From the NCBI GenBank assembly GCA_030605795.1, contig JAUWHR010000092.1, forward strand, positions 1 to 56,211: 56,211 nt of DNA, written 5' to 3'. Origin of the DNA: Anaerolineae bacterium (GTDB lineage: Bacteria > Chloroflexota > Anaerolineae > Anaerolineales > E44-bin32). Position numbers and translations under genes: made by a program. The notes below the pieces were generated by a model. That model ran no database searches, had not been told where the DNA came from, and saw only the letters and a program-made list of their open reading frames with translations. The stretch's first letter is position 1; each line of letters begins with the position of its first letter. Shown here piece by piece: positions 1 through 7,678 of the stretch.

Positions 1-1100
1 GCGGCAATCAACCCTATCGATCCTGCCAAAGTGCGAACTACCTCCTCGGTAACAAACTCCAGGTTGAGCAGATCAACGAAGTGCTCGCCCGAGAGCGAGA
101 ACAAGAGCATGGTGGGCAAGGCTGCGCCAACATAGGCTAGCATGAGTGTGTTAATCATGGCCGCAACATGATCCTGCCCCACACGCATTGCGCGTCGATA
201 CAAGCTACCGATTCCCAAGGTGGGGTCAACCGCAAACAACTCAAAGACCACGGAGGCCTGGGTTATCACCAAGTCGTCGAGGGCACCCAACGTTCCAATC
301 AACACGCCCGCCAGAACTAGACCCCGCAAATTGATGCGGATATTTGACTGCTGGATGACGAATAGCGCATCTTCATTGCCAAAGCCTGTCAGGCGGGTTA
401 AATCGACGAAGAATGTGATCACAAGACCCGTGAATACCAATGTGATCAGCAACCCTAGAACCGCGGCATGTGTCTTTAATGTCCAGCCATAGACCAGATA
501 GAGGGTGATGGACAGCAACATAGAGGCACCCATGATACTTACCGCCACAGGATCCTTACCTTGTAAGATGTTGGGGATAATGTAGACCAGGATCACCGCG
601 AGGCTGACGAACATTCCCATCAAGCCCCGCGCCCCCTTCCAACCGCCGACTAGGACGCTAAAGAGTACAAAGGCAGCAAACAGCCAAAACAGAGAACGGG
701 TACGTACGAAATCAACAAAATATGCATTCAGTACGCCATCAGGACCCTGGCCGATGTCGATCAATACCCGATCACCAGGATAGAGGGTTAGCCCTTCAGG
801 TCGAATCTGACGCTTTCCATAGTCAATCTCTAAACCATAACCTTTCCATGGCCCTTCCAGCACTTCAACGCGTAGGATCTGATAAGGCTGGATCAGATCA
901 CCCAGGGCTATAGTACCCTCCTCGACAATTTCCAGGACCTCGGCCTTAACCATGTCGGAACCAAGACCAATCCTGCCAACTCCTTCATCGGGGACGTGAG
1001 TGTCCGATGGCAGGCGCGGCACCACAAGTAGGATTAACACTGCGATGATCAAGAGCAATACCAAGGCCAAGGCCAAAAAAAGCCGCATTTCTTTTGTCAT
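1..1100 (-). CDS. YibE/F-like multi-transmembrane protein (3' end outside window)
   Basis: The minus-strand frame starts at ATG 1100 behind GGAGATGAAGC and stays open to the window edge, so only the N-terminal ~366 residues are seen. An N-terminal membrane helix (about residues 6-26, rich in Leu/Ile/Val) is followed by a ~110-residue extracytoplasmic β-rich segment (KAEVLEIVEEG, LEVEVLEGPWKG-like text, YPGDRVLIDIG). A run of hydrophobic helices then begins near residue 125 (LFWLFAAFVLFSVLVGGWKG) and continues to the edge. This order of one helix, a soluble domain and a polytopic domain is that of YibE/F-family proteins, whose function is not firmly known. The family call rests on architecture and remembered motifs, not on an alignment. 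Confidence 0.75.
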   Translation of the reverse strand, partial: MTKEMRLFLALALVLLLIIAVLILLVVPRLPSDTHVPDEGVGRIGLGSDMVKAEVLEIVEEGTIALGDLIQPYQILRVEVLEGPWKGYGLEIDYGKRQIRPEGLTLYPGDRVLIDIGQGPDGVLNAYFVDFVRTRSLFWLFAAFVLFSVLVGGWKGARGLMGMFVSLAVILVYIIPNILQGKDPVAVSIMGASMLLSITLYLVYGWTLKTHAAVLGLLITLVFTGLVITFFVDLTRLTGFGNEDALFVIQQSNIRINLRGLVLAGVLIGTLGALDDLVITQASVVFELFAVDPTLGIGSLYRRAMRVGQDHVAAMINTLMLAYVGAALPTMLLFSLSGEHFVDLLNLEFVTEEVVRTLAGSIGLIA

Positions 1101-1126
1101 GCTTCATCTCCAATATGAATCCAGTG

Positions 1127-1135
1127 ATTATACCA
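1127..1135 (-). promoter_or_regulatory. Possible extended -10 promoter of the YibE/F gene
   Basis: On the minus strand a TATAAT hexamer preceded by TGG (extended -10 form) lies about 27 bases upstream of the ATG at 1100. The -35 position has no good match, so this is a weak call. Confidence 0.3.
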
Positions 1136-1291
1136 ATGTGCCACGCTGCACCAGGACCACATAGGCAACGCACCTGTAGCAGACCACTTCCAATTTAGTG
1201 AGCGTCATAATGAATCGAAAATTATCATCAAGCCAACCACTTTACTGTCGTGGATCGCCTTTCGTCAAGTAGTGATCAGTCGCTCGACCGC

Positions 1292-1477
1292 TCACAAACC
1301 CAGCACCTGATCGGACTGAATGACAACACCATTCTCCTCCAGCACGAGGCGCGCTGACTCTACCCCGAACGGTTCACCTATGTCATCGGTGATGGAGATA
1401 TATACAGTAAGCGTTGGGAATCTCGAAACATCGACCTGGCAGACATGAACCTGCGGAGGTCCCAGAAAAATATGGGA
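1292..1477 (-). pseudogene. Fragment of a VWA-type/surface protein gene
   Basis: A minus-strand frame is open for about 60 codons with no start codon and a TAA immediately upstream. It reads through PQVHVCQVDVSRFPTLTVY, then ISITDDIGEPFG, then LVLEENGVVIQSDQ before a TGA. The pattern (a 'VDVSRFPTLTVYISITD..GEP' strand pair followed by 'ENG') resembles the segment preceding or opening von Willebrand A-type or Ig-like surface proteins that are common in Chloroflexota. The piece has neither a signal peptide nor a MIDAS motif. It is therefore taken as a remnant of a deleted gene. The family assignment is from memory of the motif and is tentative. Confidence 0.4.
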
Positions 1478-1520
1478 TTATTAACCTGGGATGACCTTAT
1501 ATAAGAAGGGTTAGTTTATC

Positions 1521-1650
1521 CGTTACTACTCAGCCTACCCTCCCGCAGGTTATGATTGATAGCATTTATCGGTTTGAATATCCGGTCGAGACGCGATTCT
1601 GTGTCAAAACAACATCCAAACCTGCGGGAGGGTGAGTAGTTACGTTTATC
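1521..1650. repeat. Interrupted inverted repeat, ~130 bp
   Basis: The arm around 1523-1551 (ACTACTCA then CCCTCCCGCAGGTT) is matched in reverse complement at 1619-1643 (AACCTGCGGGAGGG then TGAGTAGT), separated by about 70 bases. The left arm has a 5-base insertion relative to the right. GTTTATC lies directly outside both ends (1514-1520 and 1644-1650). This could be a small mobile-element footprint with a direct repeat, or a large hairpin. No ORF lies inside. Confidence 0.5.
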
Positions 1651-1807
1651 CTTAAATTAATTTCTAAGGGCAAACATCTTAACACCCATTGGCCTTTCAG
1701 CCTGTGTGGTGAAATGCAGGTTTTGTTGCCTCTCGTGGTGACAAAGTTATCGAGGATAGTGTAATAGTGTCCTAATATTTACCATTCTTTTGGCAAGCCA
1801 TGCATAA

Positions 1808-2578
1808 TTAGGATAGCACGAGAGGTGTTCCGTGGATGGGGTGAGAGGAAACATGGATCTCAATGCCATAAACTTCCGATAATTCATCTGGGGTTAGCAC
1901 CTGCGCTGGCTCCCCCACATTGCGTACTCTGCCATCTGAAAGCAAGGCGACCCGGTCGGCAAACCTCGCCACAAGGTTGAGATCATGCAAAGCGATCACT
2001 ACCGCGAAGTCCTCCTCAAGAGCTAATTCACGAACCAGTTTGAGCACCTCATCTTGATACTTGAGATCGAGATGTGCGGTAGGTTCGTCAAGCAGCAAGA
2101 CCGAAGGGGTTTGCGCCAGCGCTCGGGCGATCAACACCCTCTGCTGCTCGCCACCGGAAAGCTGTCCCACTTGCCTATCCGCCAAATGTGCAGTGGCTGT
2201 TTTTACCATGACTTCATCCGCGATCTGGTGGTCTGACTCACTTTCCCGCGCAAACCAACTCAGATAAGGTGTACGCCCCATCAGTACCACATCCCGGGCT
2301 GTAAAAGCTTCAGGCAATTGTCGCGCCTGGGGAACCACGGCCAAGTTGCGAGCTCGCTCAGAGGGTGATAAACGGTTGAGGTCCTGATTGTTAATATAAA
2401 TCCGTCCCTCGATGGGTGGTAGGATGCCACTAGCAGCTTTGATTAAAGTCGTCTTGCCCACCCCGTTGGGGCCAACGACACCCAGCACCTCACCTGGCGG
2501 CACGGCGAGGGAAATACTGTACAGCACAGGTTTCTGACCATACCCGATGGTCGTGCTATCGAAACGCAGCCTGGCCAT
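1808..2578 (-). CDS. btuD: ABC importer ATPase, BtuD/FecE type
   Basis: This is the cytoplasmic ATPase of the vitamin B12-type importer encoded with the next two genes. In the 256-residue protein, Walker A is GPNGVGKTT (about residues 36-44), the signature is LSGGEQQRV (about 140), Walker B is VLLLDEPTAHLD (about 160), and the switch histidine is in ALHDLN. The frame is open further upstream, but the real start is the ATG at 2578, which shares its A with the permease stop (TGATG overlap) and gives the normal family length. Such coupling points to one transcript with the permease. The same ATPase family serves iron-siderophore importers; the cobalamin riboswitch upstream of the operon decides for B12 or a related corrinoid. 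Confidence 0.88.
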   Translation of the reverse strand: MARLRFDSTTIGYGQKPVLYSISLAVPPGEVLGVVGPNGVGKTTLIKAASGILPPIEGRIYINNQDLNRLSPSERARNLAVVPQARQLPEAFTARDVVLMGRTPYLSWFARESESDHQIADEVMVKTATAHLADRQVGQLSGGEQQRVLIARALAQTPSVLLLDEPTAHLDLKYQDEVLKLVRELALEEDFAVVIALHDLNLVARFADRVALLSDGRVRNVGEPAQVLTPDELSEVYGIEIHVSSHPIHGTPLVLS

Positions 2579-3666
2579 CACCAGAACCTCACCTGCTTTG
2601 CCCGTCGCAACAACCACAGGAAGAACGGGGCGCCGATCACCGCAGTAACGATACCAACCGGCAATTCCCGCGGAGCAAGGATAGTCCTGGCAACGATGTC
2701 TGATGCCAGTAGTACCGCTCCTCCTGTGACCATCGCCAAAGGAATCAGCCGGCGGTAATCCGGACCCCATAATAACCGTACTAGATGGGGCACAATCAAA
2801 CCGATGAAGCCGATGATGCCGGAGAACGAGACGGCCGTGGCCGCAACCAACGAGGAAGCGGCGACGATGACCAGCTTGTAGCGCTCCACATGCAAACCAA
2901 GTTGTAAGGCCTGCTCATCGCCAAACTGAAGAACGTTTAACGGGCGACCGAGAAATAGCAGAACAGCAAGACCAACAAACAGGTAGGGTAAAGCCGCCAA
3001 GACAGGAGGCCAACCCCCCAACGTGGAACCACCCATCAGCCAAGCAATAGCCCGGTACAGCTCATCGGTAGAAAGGAGCATGATAAGACTAGTGAGGGCT
3101 GAGGTAAAGGTACTTACCGCCACTCCGGCCAGGATTAAGGTGGTTATCGGCGTCGTTCGACCAACGCGAGCGAATATATACACGAGCCCCACCGTTATGA
3201 GCGCCCCAGTAAAAGCCGCAGCCGGTATCGTGACCATACCGAGCACGGTTGTAGGCCATTGAGCGGACATTGCCAGAACCGCAGCCAGACCGGCTCCTGA
3301 AGCCACCCCAATAATGTATGGATCAGCCAGTGGGTTGCGGAACAACCCTTGATAAGCAGCCCCGCTTGCTCCTAACGCCATCCCAGTCAGTGCAATTAGT
3401 GCAGTATGTGGTAAACGAATCTGGTACAGGATAGTATCGAACGTACTTGGCCAGTCAACCTCGATTGCGGTGAATGAAAGACGGGAGAGGAGAATCTTGA
3501 AGATCACGTTGGGAGGTATGGCGACAGGGCCGATAGCCGCGCTCAAAACAGCCATCACCAAAAGCCCACCCCCGGTCCATACCCAGGGGGTGAGAGATTG
3601 CGATCTCACCCCCTGAATTCGACTTGGATGCCCATCGGCAGAAGTCTTACGTTTTTCCTTTCCCAA
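2578..3666 (-). CDS. btuC: ABC importer permease, BtuC/FecCD type
   Basis: This is the membrane permease of the B12-type importer. The 362-residue protein has a charged N-terminal stretch and then about ten hydrophobic helices. Family hallmarks are RLPHTALIALTGMALGASGAAYQGLFRNPLADPYIIG (read in two parts, about residues 104-140) and the coupling segment ISFSG-like SFSGIIGFIGLIVPHLVRLLWGPD near 270-295. Translation appears to start at TTG 3666, directly after the TAA of the substrate-binding gene, with GAGAGG nine bases upstream. Two transmembrane copies with the BtuD subunit would form the channel. It is the middle gene of the riboswitch-controlled operon. Confidence 0.88.
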   Translation of the reverse strand: MGKEKRKTSADGHPSRIQGVRSQSLTPWVWTGGGLLVMAVLSAAIGPVAIPPNVIFKILLSRLSFTAIEVDWPSTFDTILYQIRLPHTALIALTGMALGASGAAYQGLFRNPLADPYIIGVASGAGLAAVLAMSAQWPTTVLGMVTIPAAAFTGALITVGLVYIFARVGRTTPITTLILAGVAVSTFTSALTSLIMLLSTDELYRAIAWLMGGSTLGGWPPVLAALPYLFVGLAVLLFLGRPLNVLQFGDEQALQLGLHVERYKLVIVAASSLVAATAVSFSGIIGFIGLIVPHLVRLLWGPDYRRLIPLAMVTGGAVLLASDIVARTILAPRELPVGIVTAVIGAPFFLWLLRRAKQVRFW

Positions 3667-4683
3667 TTATTCAAACCTCTCTGGATGGAGGATCATCGCC
3701 ATGGCTTCCAAGGCATCTACCATACGCGGTCCTGGGCGATCGATCCAATTGGCATCGATGCCATAGACCTCTTGGTTGACGACGGCCGAAATGTCACCCC
3801 AGCCAGCGCGCTCCGACACGGACGCTGGCGTTGTCGACACCCAAGGCCCAGCACTGAAGATCATCACCGCTGGATCACGAGCAACCAATTCTTCCAAGCT
3901 GAATAGGACATATCCTTGCACGTCAGCGGCAATGTTCTCGCCCCCAGCCATACGGATCAAAATATCCTGGAAGGTGTCTGTCCCGATGGTCCATGGCGCG
4001 TTAGGATCTGTGCCATCGACCTCATAGTACACTTTAACGGGTTCCGCATCGACCAATTTCGAAATAACGGCATCGACGCGAGCTTTCAAACCTTCCACCA
4101 ACGTCGCAGCTTCAATTTCTCGACCGGTCAACTTTCCTGCCGTCTCAAGGATCTGGTACAGATCATCCATGCTCATCGGGTTAGGGAGCACGAACACCGT
4201 AAGACCTAAATCCTCAAGGGCTTGGACATGTTCGGGGCTGTTGATCATAGCCGCTAGAACAAGGTCCGGCTCCAACGCGATGATATTTTCCGCGTTCAGA
4301 TCGCCATACATACTACCCACGCTGGTGATATCGACAGCCTCTGGCGGGTAATCGGAAAATTCGTCACGACCCACGACCTGAGAACCAGCGCCAACAGCAA
4401 ACAGGATTTCGGTGTTTGACGGGGCGATGGACACAATACGTTGTGCGGGCTCAGGTAGGCTTACCTGCCGGTCGAAGCCATCGGTTAGCACAATCAGCTC
4501 CGACGTTGGTTCAGGTTCCTCCATCAGTTTTTCCGTCGGTTCCGGCATCGTTGTATCCGTCGGGGGAGGCGGCGATGTTGGCTTAACGGTCGTAGTAGCC
4601 ACTGGTGCGCAGGCGCTGAGAAGGTAGGCGACGACAAGAATGGTCGTGACCAGGTAAGTCATTGACTTCTGTTTATTGAACAT
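3667..4683 (-). CDS. btuF: B12-type ABC substrate-binding lipoprotein (BtuF-like)
   Basis: This is the extracytoplasmic binding protein of the importer. Residues 1-25 form a lipoprotein signal with lipobox LLSAC (Cys about 25). A Pro/Thr/Glu-rich tether follows to about residue 60. The PF01497-type domain begins with the motif RIVSIAPSNTEILFAVGAG (about 82-100) and contains VGRDEFSDYPPEA. The ATG at 4683 has GAGGAGA eight bases upstream. The length of 338 is normal once the tether is counted. It is first in an operon with permease and ATPase, and the cobalamin riboswitch lies 110 bases upstream, so corrinoid is the likely ligand. Binding residues cannot be assigned from sequence alone. Confidence 0.87.
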   Translation of the reverse strand: MFNKQKSMTYLVTTILVVAYLLSACAPVATTTVKPTSPPPPTDTTMPEPTEKLMEEPEPTSELIVLTDGFDRQVSLPEPAQRIVSIAPSNTEILFAVGAGSQVVGRDEFSDYPPEAVDITSVGSMYGDLNAENIIALEPDLVLAAMINSPEHVQALEDLGLTVFVLPNPMSMDDLYQILETAGKLTGREIEAATLVEGLKARVDAVISKLVDAEPVKVYYEVDGTDPNAPWTIGTDTFQDILIRMAGGENIAADVQGYVLFSLEELVARDPAVMIFSAGPWVSTTPASVSERAGWGDISAVVNQEVYGIDANWIDRPGPRMVDALEAMAMILHPERFE

Positions 4684-4750
4684 ATTGTCTCCTCGCAGGC
4701 GTAAAATTGCCAGAATTAAGCAGTATACAAATGTCTACTCATGTTGTCTG

Positions 4751-4783
4751 CTAAAATAAAGGCCCCTGTCAGTGCGACAGGGG
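4751..4783 (-). terminator. Intrinsic terminator of the cobalamin riboswitch
   Basis: On the minus strand CCCCTGTC pairs with GACAGGGG over a five-base loop (arms 4763-4770 and 4776-4783) and is followed by CCTTTATTTTAG. It sits between the aptamer and btuF, the position expected for transcriptional attenuation. The plus-strand flank TGTTTTTGTT is also T-rich. Confidence 0.8.
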
Positions 4784-4792
4784 GTGTTTTTG

Positions 4793-4950
4793 TTATGCTG
4801 CCACCCCCTTTCCACGAAGGTTGTGGTGAATGCAATCTAGGCGGGCGTCCTGGCTCTCCGCGTACGCGGATTACAGTTGCGGGACAGCGCCGGACTCACA
4901 CCGGCTTCGCCTTTAAGCCCTCCCATCCGGGGGACGGGCACCTATACTGC
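4793..4950 (-). promoter_or_regulatory. Cobalamin (AdoCbl-type) riboswitch
   Basis: Read on the minus strand the region contains the B12-box and core landmarks in order: TATAGGTGCCC, GGGAGGGCTTAAAGGCGAAG, CCGGTGTGAGTCCGGCGCTG, TCCCGCAACTGTAA, AGCCAGGACGCCCGCCT, and a closing GGCAGCATAA that can pair with the 5' TATAGGTGCC. The match is essentially complete. It precedes btuFCD and a terminator hairpin, so binding of cobalamin should stop transcription of the importer. This is established behaviour of the class; the OFF logic here is inferred from the layout. Confidence 0.95.
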
Positions 4951-4973
4951 CTCACTATTTAATTGTGGCTAAT

Positions 4974-5001
4974 ATTATATCCATAAACGCATTTAACGCA
5001 A
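4974..5001 (-). promoter_or_regulatory. Promoter upstream of the cobalamin riboswitch
   Basis: On the minus strand TTGCGT, a 16-base spacer and a perfect TATAAT lie just upstream of the aptamer's first strand, leaving about 20 bases to its start. Confidence 0.6.
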
Positions 5002-5141
5002 GCCGCCGCAGGCTTTAGCCTGCGTGTTCTCAACCCTAAAGGGTACGACTAACAGATCAAATCGATGCTAAACTACACCTGCCACGATGGTAATACAACC
5101 ACGACAAATCTTGTTCCTATTCCCGTTTGTCGGAGGAGCCA

Positions 5142-6152
5142 TTGAGTCTCGAAAGTAAACAACGTAGCAAACCCAAGTTCCCCATTTTTGACCTTGTAAT
5201 CCTGACCATCATAGTGGTCGGATTGGCACTGACTCTCATTGTACAGTCGTCACCCCCAGATGCAGTTCCACCACCGACCACACCGCCTTCCACCGCATCC
5301 CCCACGACGACAGCAACCTCTTTGCCAACGGAAACCCCAATCACAGATCTGGTGGCTTCACCCACCACACTGCCTGCTACCGCCTCCCCCACAGCAACGA
5401 TAACCTCCACGACAGTCACAACCCAGGTCTCAAACCTGGAGGCCACACCCATTCCTCTAGGCAGTAGGGACATCTTTCACTTCACCTTTGCTGTATGTGG
5501 CGATAGTCGAATGGGCGACGAAGTGTACAAAGAGATCTTACGCCGAGTTGAACAAGATAATGTTGCCTTCTTAGTTAACACTGGCGACTTGGTCAATCGT
5601 GGTACCGTCGATCAATTTCAAAGATTCGCCGAGTTGATGAACGGTTTCACAGTCCCATTCTTCCCTGCTCCCGGGAACCACGACGCTAATATCGGTTCGT
5701 TGGATGAGTTCCTCCAATATTCTGGCGCACCGGCTGAGCACTATTCCTTCGATTTCGGTCAAGGGCATTTCGTAGTGGCCGACAGTCACCACGGCGGAAT
5801 AAATTCCCGCGAACTAGCCTGGTTGGAGGCTGACCTGGTCGCCACAGATCAACCGCTTAAGATGGTTTTCCTCCATCACCCACCATTTGATCCTGACGGT
5901 TCCGACCACATCATGGTTTATGGCAATGAGAAGTTCATGGCTTTAATGGAAAAGCACAATGTGTCCTATGTCTTCGCTGGACATATCCATGCTTATGTCG
6001 AGGGTTTTCGAAATGGCGTGCGTTATATCATCACCGGCGGCGCTGGCGCTCCCCTTTATGGCGCAGAGCACCCCCAGGCTTTCTACCATTACATCCTAGT
6101 AACGATCAACGGCACGCAAGTTAGCACCGAAGTCGTCAAGATCAAACCGTAA
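5142..6152 (+). CDS. Membrane-anchored metallophosphoesterase (calcineurin-like)
   Basis: The protein is predicted to hydrolyse phosphoester bonds outside the membrane; the substrate is unknown. From TTG 5142 (GGAGG five bases upstream, a better start than the TTG at 5127) it has 336 residues. A transmembrane helix spans about residues 15-37 (DLVILTIIVVGLALTLIV). A Pro/Thr-rich linker follows to about 110. The phosphoesterase domain has the metal-binding series CGDSR, NTGDLVNRG, PGNHD, FLHHPPFD and FAGHIHAYV in the right order. The Asp of the usual first GDxH-type motif is present, but its His is replaced by Arg (GDSR), as in part of the family. It stands alone between the divergent B12 operon and the MFS gene. 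Confidence 0.85.
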   Translation: MSLESKQRSKPKFPIFDLVILTIIVVGLALTLIVQSSPPDAVPPPTTPPSTASPTTTATSLPTETPITDLVASPTTLPATASPTATITSTTVTTQVSNLEATPIPLGSRDIFHFTFAVCGDSRMGDEVYKEILRRVEQDNVAFLVNTGDLVNRGTVDQFQRFAELMNGFTVPFFPAPGNHDANIGSLDEFLQYSGAPAEHYSFDFGQGHFVVADSHHGGINSRELAWLEADLVATDQPLKMVFLHHPPFDPDGSDHIMVYGNEKFMALMEKHNVSYVFAGHIHAYVEGFRNGVRYIITGGAGAPLYGAEHPQAFYHYILVTINGTQVSTEVVKIKP

Positions 6153-6219
6153 AAATCTTTCCAACAGCTTTCTACATATCATTCCGCTATAGTACCTGTT
6201 GAAACACCGCAGTGGGCAG

Positions 6220-7449
6220 TCACTTCTCCATATCAAGTAATCTGCGTTCATTCGGCAACAAGAGAACGAGTGGGATGCCAAGCAGCATTAGCACCGCGCT
6301 TGCGGTGAATGCCTGTCGGAGGCCGATAAGGTCACCCAAAGCCCCCATCACTACTACTGCTCCTGAGCGGATGGTAAAGCCTAAGGCCATGTATAGGCCG
6401 TTGGCTAACGCGCGATTCTCAGGGAAGTTCTCCTGCACTAAGGCCATAAGAACCGGGGTGATCGATAACGAGGTAAAACCAAGTAAGGGCAAGATAGTGA
6501 TTTGAGCCCAGCCGCTGACAGTCAGAAAAACGAACATGAAGATCGGTGTCGTCACTAGCGAAATAAACAGGATGAGCCGTCGTCCAAGCCGGTCGCTGAT
6601 CGATCCCCCGAGCAGTGCTCCCGCCACACCCGCTGCCTCTAAGATGGTGAGAGAGAAACCTGCGAACCATAGGTCAACCCCTTGCTCGTTAAGGAAGATG
6701 GGAAGGAAAGTAGTAAGTGCAGAATTCAAAAAGATTCGAACGATGATGATGCCAACCAGTGGCGCCATTACCGGTCGCATTCGCTTTAACGCTGACCTCC
6801 AAGGCAATCCCTGGTCTACCTTGAGGGGACGACCCGGCGACTTCCTGAGACGACTGTAAAGAAAAGCCGAGGCTAATAGGCCGGCGGGTATTAACCAGGG
6901 TAAGCCTTCCGGGGTAAGGAACTTGACGACAGTGACGACCACCACCGGTCCAATTGTGCGTCCAAGCTCGCCCCCGACCATCCACAAACTCATACCACGT
7001 CCCAGGTTCCGACCTGATACCGAACCAACCATCACCGGCCCCACTGCGTGAAGCGCAGCTGAACTAAAGCCGGTTATCGTTAATAATAGTGCCAATACAG
7101 CATAACCGGGCGCAACGCCTAACAAACTCATCATCGTTGCTGTAACAGCTGGAGCCAGGATGACCAGGTAGCGCAGACTGACCCGGTCCGACAGATGTCC
7201 TATGACCGGCTGGAGCAGTGACGGAATTTGCAGAAAAACTATAAGAAGACCGGCCTTAGTTTTAGAAAGAAGAAATCTACTGATGAACTCGGGTAAGAGG
7301 GGTGGCAAGAAGGCAGTATAGGTGTCGTGAACTGCATGGACAGCGGCTATCGTCAACACACGGCCAGTCTGAAATCGTTCGCCACTCAATCCTTGATCGA
7401 TACGCTCATCCTCAGGCGACTGTTCGATGTCCTTGCTGGTGGTTGTCAT
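6220..7449 (-). CDS. MFS transporter, FsR-like
   Basis: This 409-residue polytopic protein has about twelve hydrophobic helices in two halves. Each half carries the MFS loop signature: GHLSDRVSLRYLV after helix 2 and GGSISDRLGRRLIL after helix 8. The helix 1 text AVHAVHDTYTAFLPPLLPEFISRF is typical of the fosmidomycin-resistance (FsR) group. The substrate cannot be inferred. The C-terminal tail is short and charged. ATG 7449 is taken as start. It is transcribed divergently from pepF across a 230-base gap, with no operon partner. Confidence 0.85.
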   Translation of the reverse strand: MTTTSKDIEQSPEDERIDQGLSGERFQTGRVLTIAAVHAVHDTYTAFLPPLLPEFISRFLLSKTKAGLLIVFLQIPSLLQPVIGHLSDRVSLRYLVILAPAVTATMMSLLGVAPGYAVLALLLTITGFSSAALHAVGPVMVGSVSGRNLGRGMSLWMVGGELGRTIGPVVVVTVVKFLTPEGLPWLIPAGLLASAFLYSRLRKSPGRPLKVDQGLPWRSALKRMRPVMAPLVGIIIVRIFLNSALTTFLPIFLNEQGVDLWFAGFSLTILEAAGVAGALLGGSISDRLGRRLILFISLVTTPIFMFVFLTVSGWAQITILPLLGFTSLSITPVLMALVQENFPENRALANGLYMALGFTIRSGAVVVMGALGDLIGLRQAFTASAVLMLLGIPLVLLLPNERRLLDMEK

Positions 7450-7601
7450 GTTGGCTCCATAGCAGTATATTGTCGGTTTCTTTAAAAAATATCGCTTTGC
7501 TAATCGCCTATCTTAATACCCATTGTAGCTTGCATACTTCGGAATTATACGGCTAAATGTAAACTATCGGTCATTCATAAATCCATCAATAACGAAAAGA
7601 C

Positions 7602-7629
7602 TTTACGTCGAGGTCTAGTAACTTATAAT
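7602..7629 (+). promoter_or_regulatory. Probable pepF promoter
   Basis: TTTACG, 16 bases, then a perfect TATAAT ending 49 bases upstream of the pepF ATG. Confidence 0.45.
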
Positions 7630-7678
7630 TGATCACCGCCACGTATAACACAAACAATACCGATAAGAGGAGATATCC

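Noticed and set aside
1808..2770. Longer version of the BtuD frame starting at 2770.
   Set aside because: The first 64 residues are low-quality sequence inside the permease gene; the coupled ATG at 2578 gives the normal family length.
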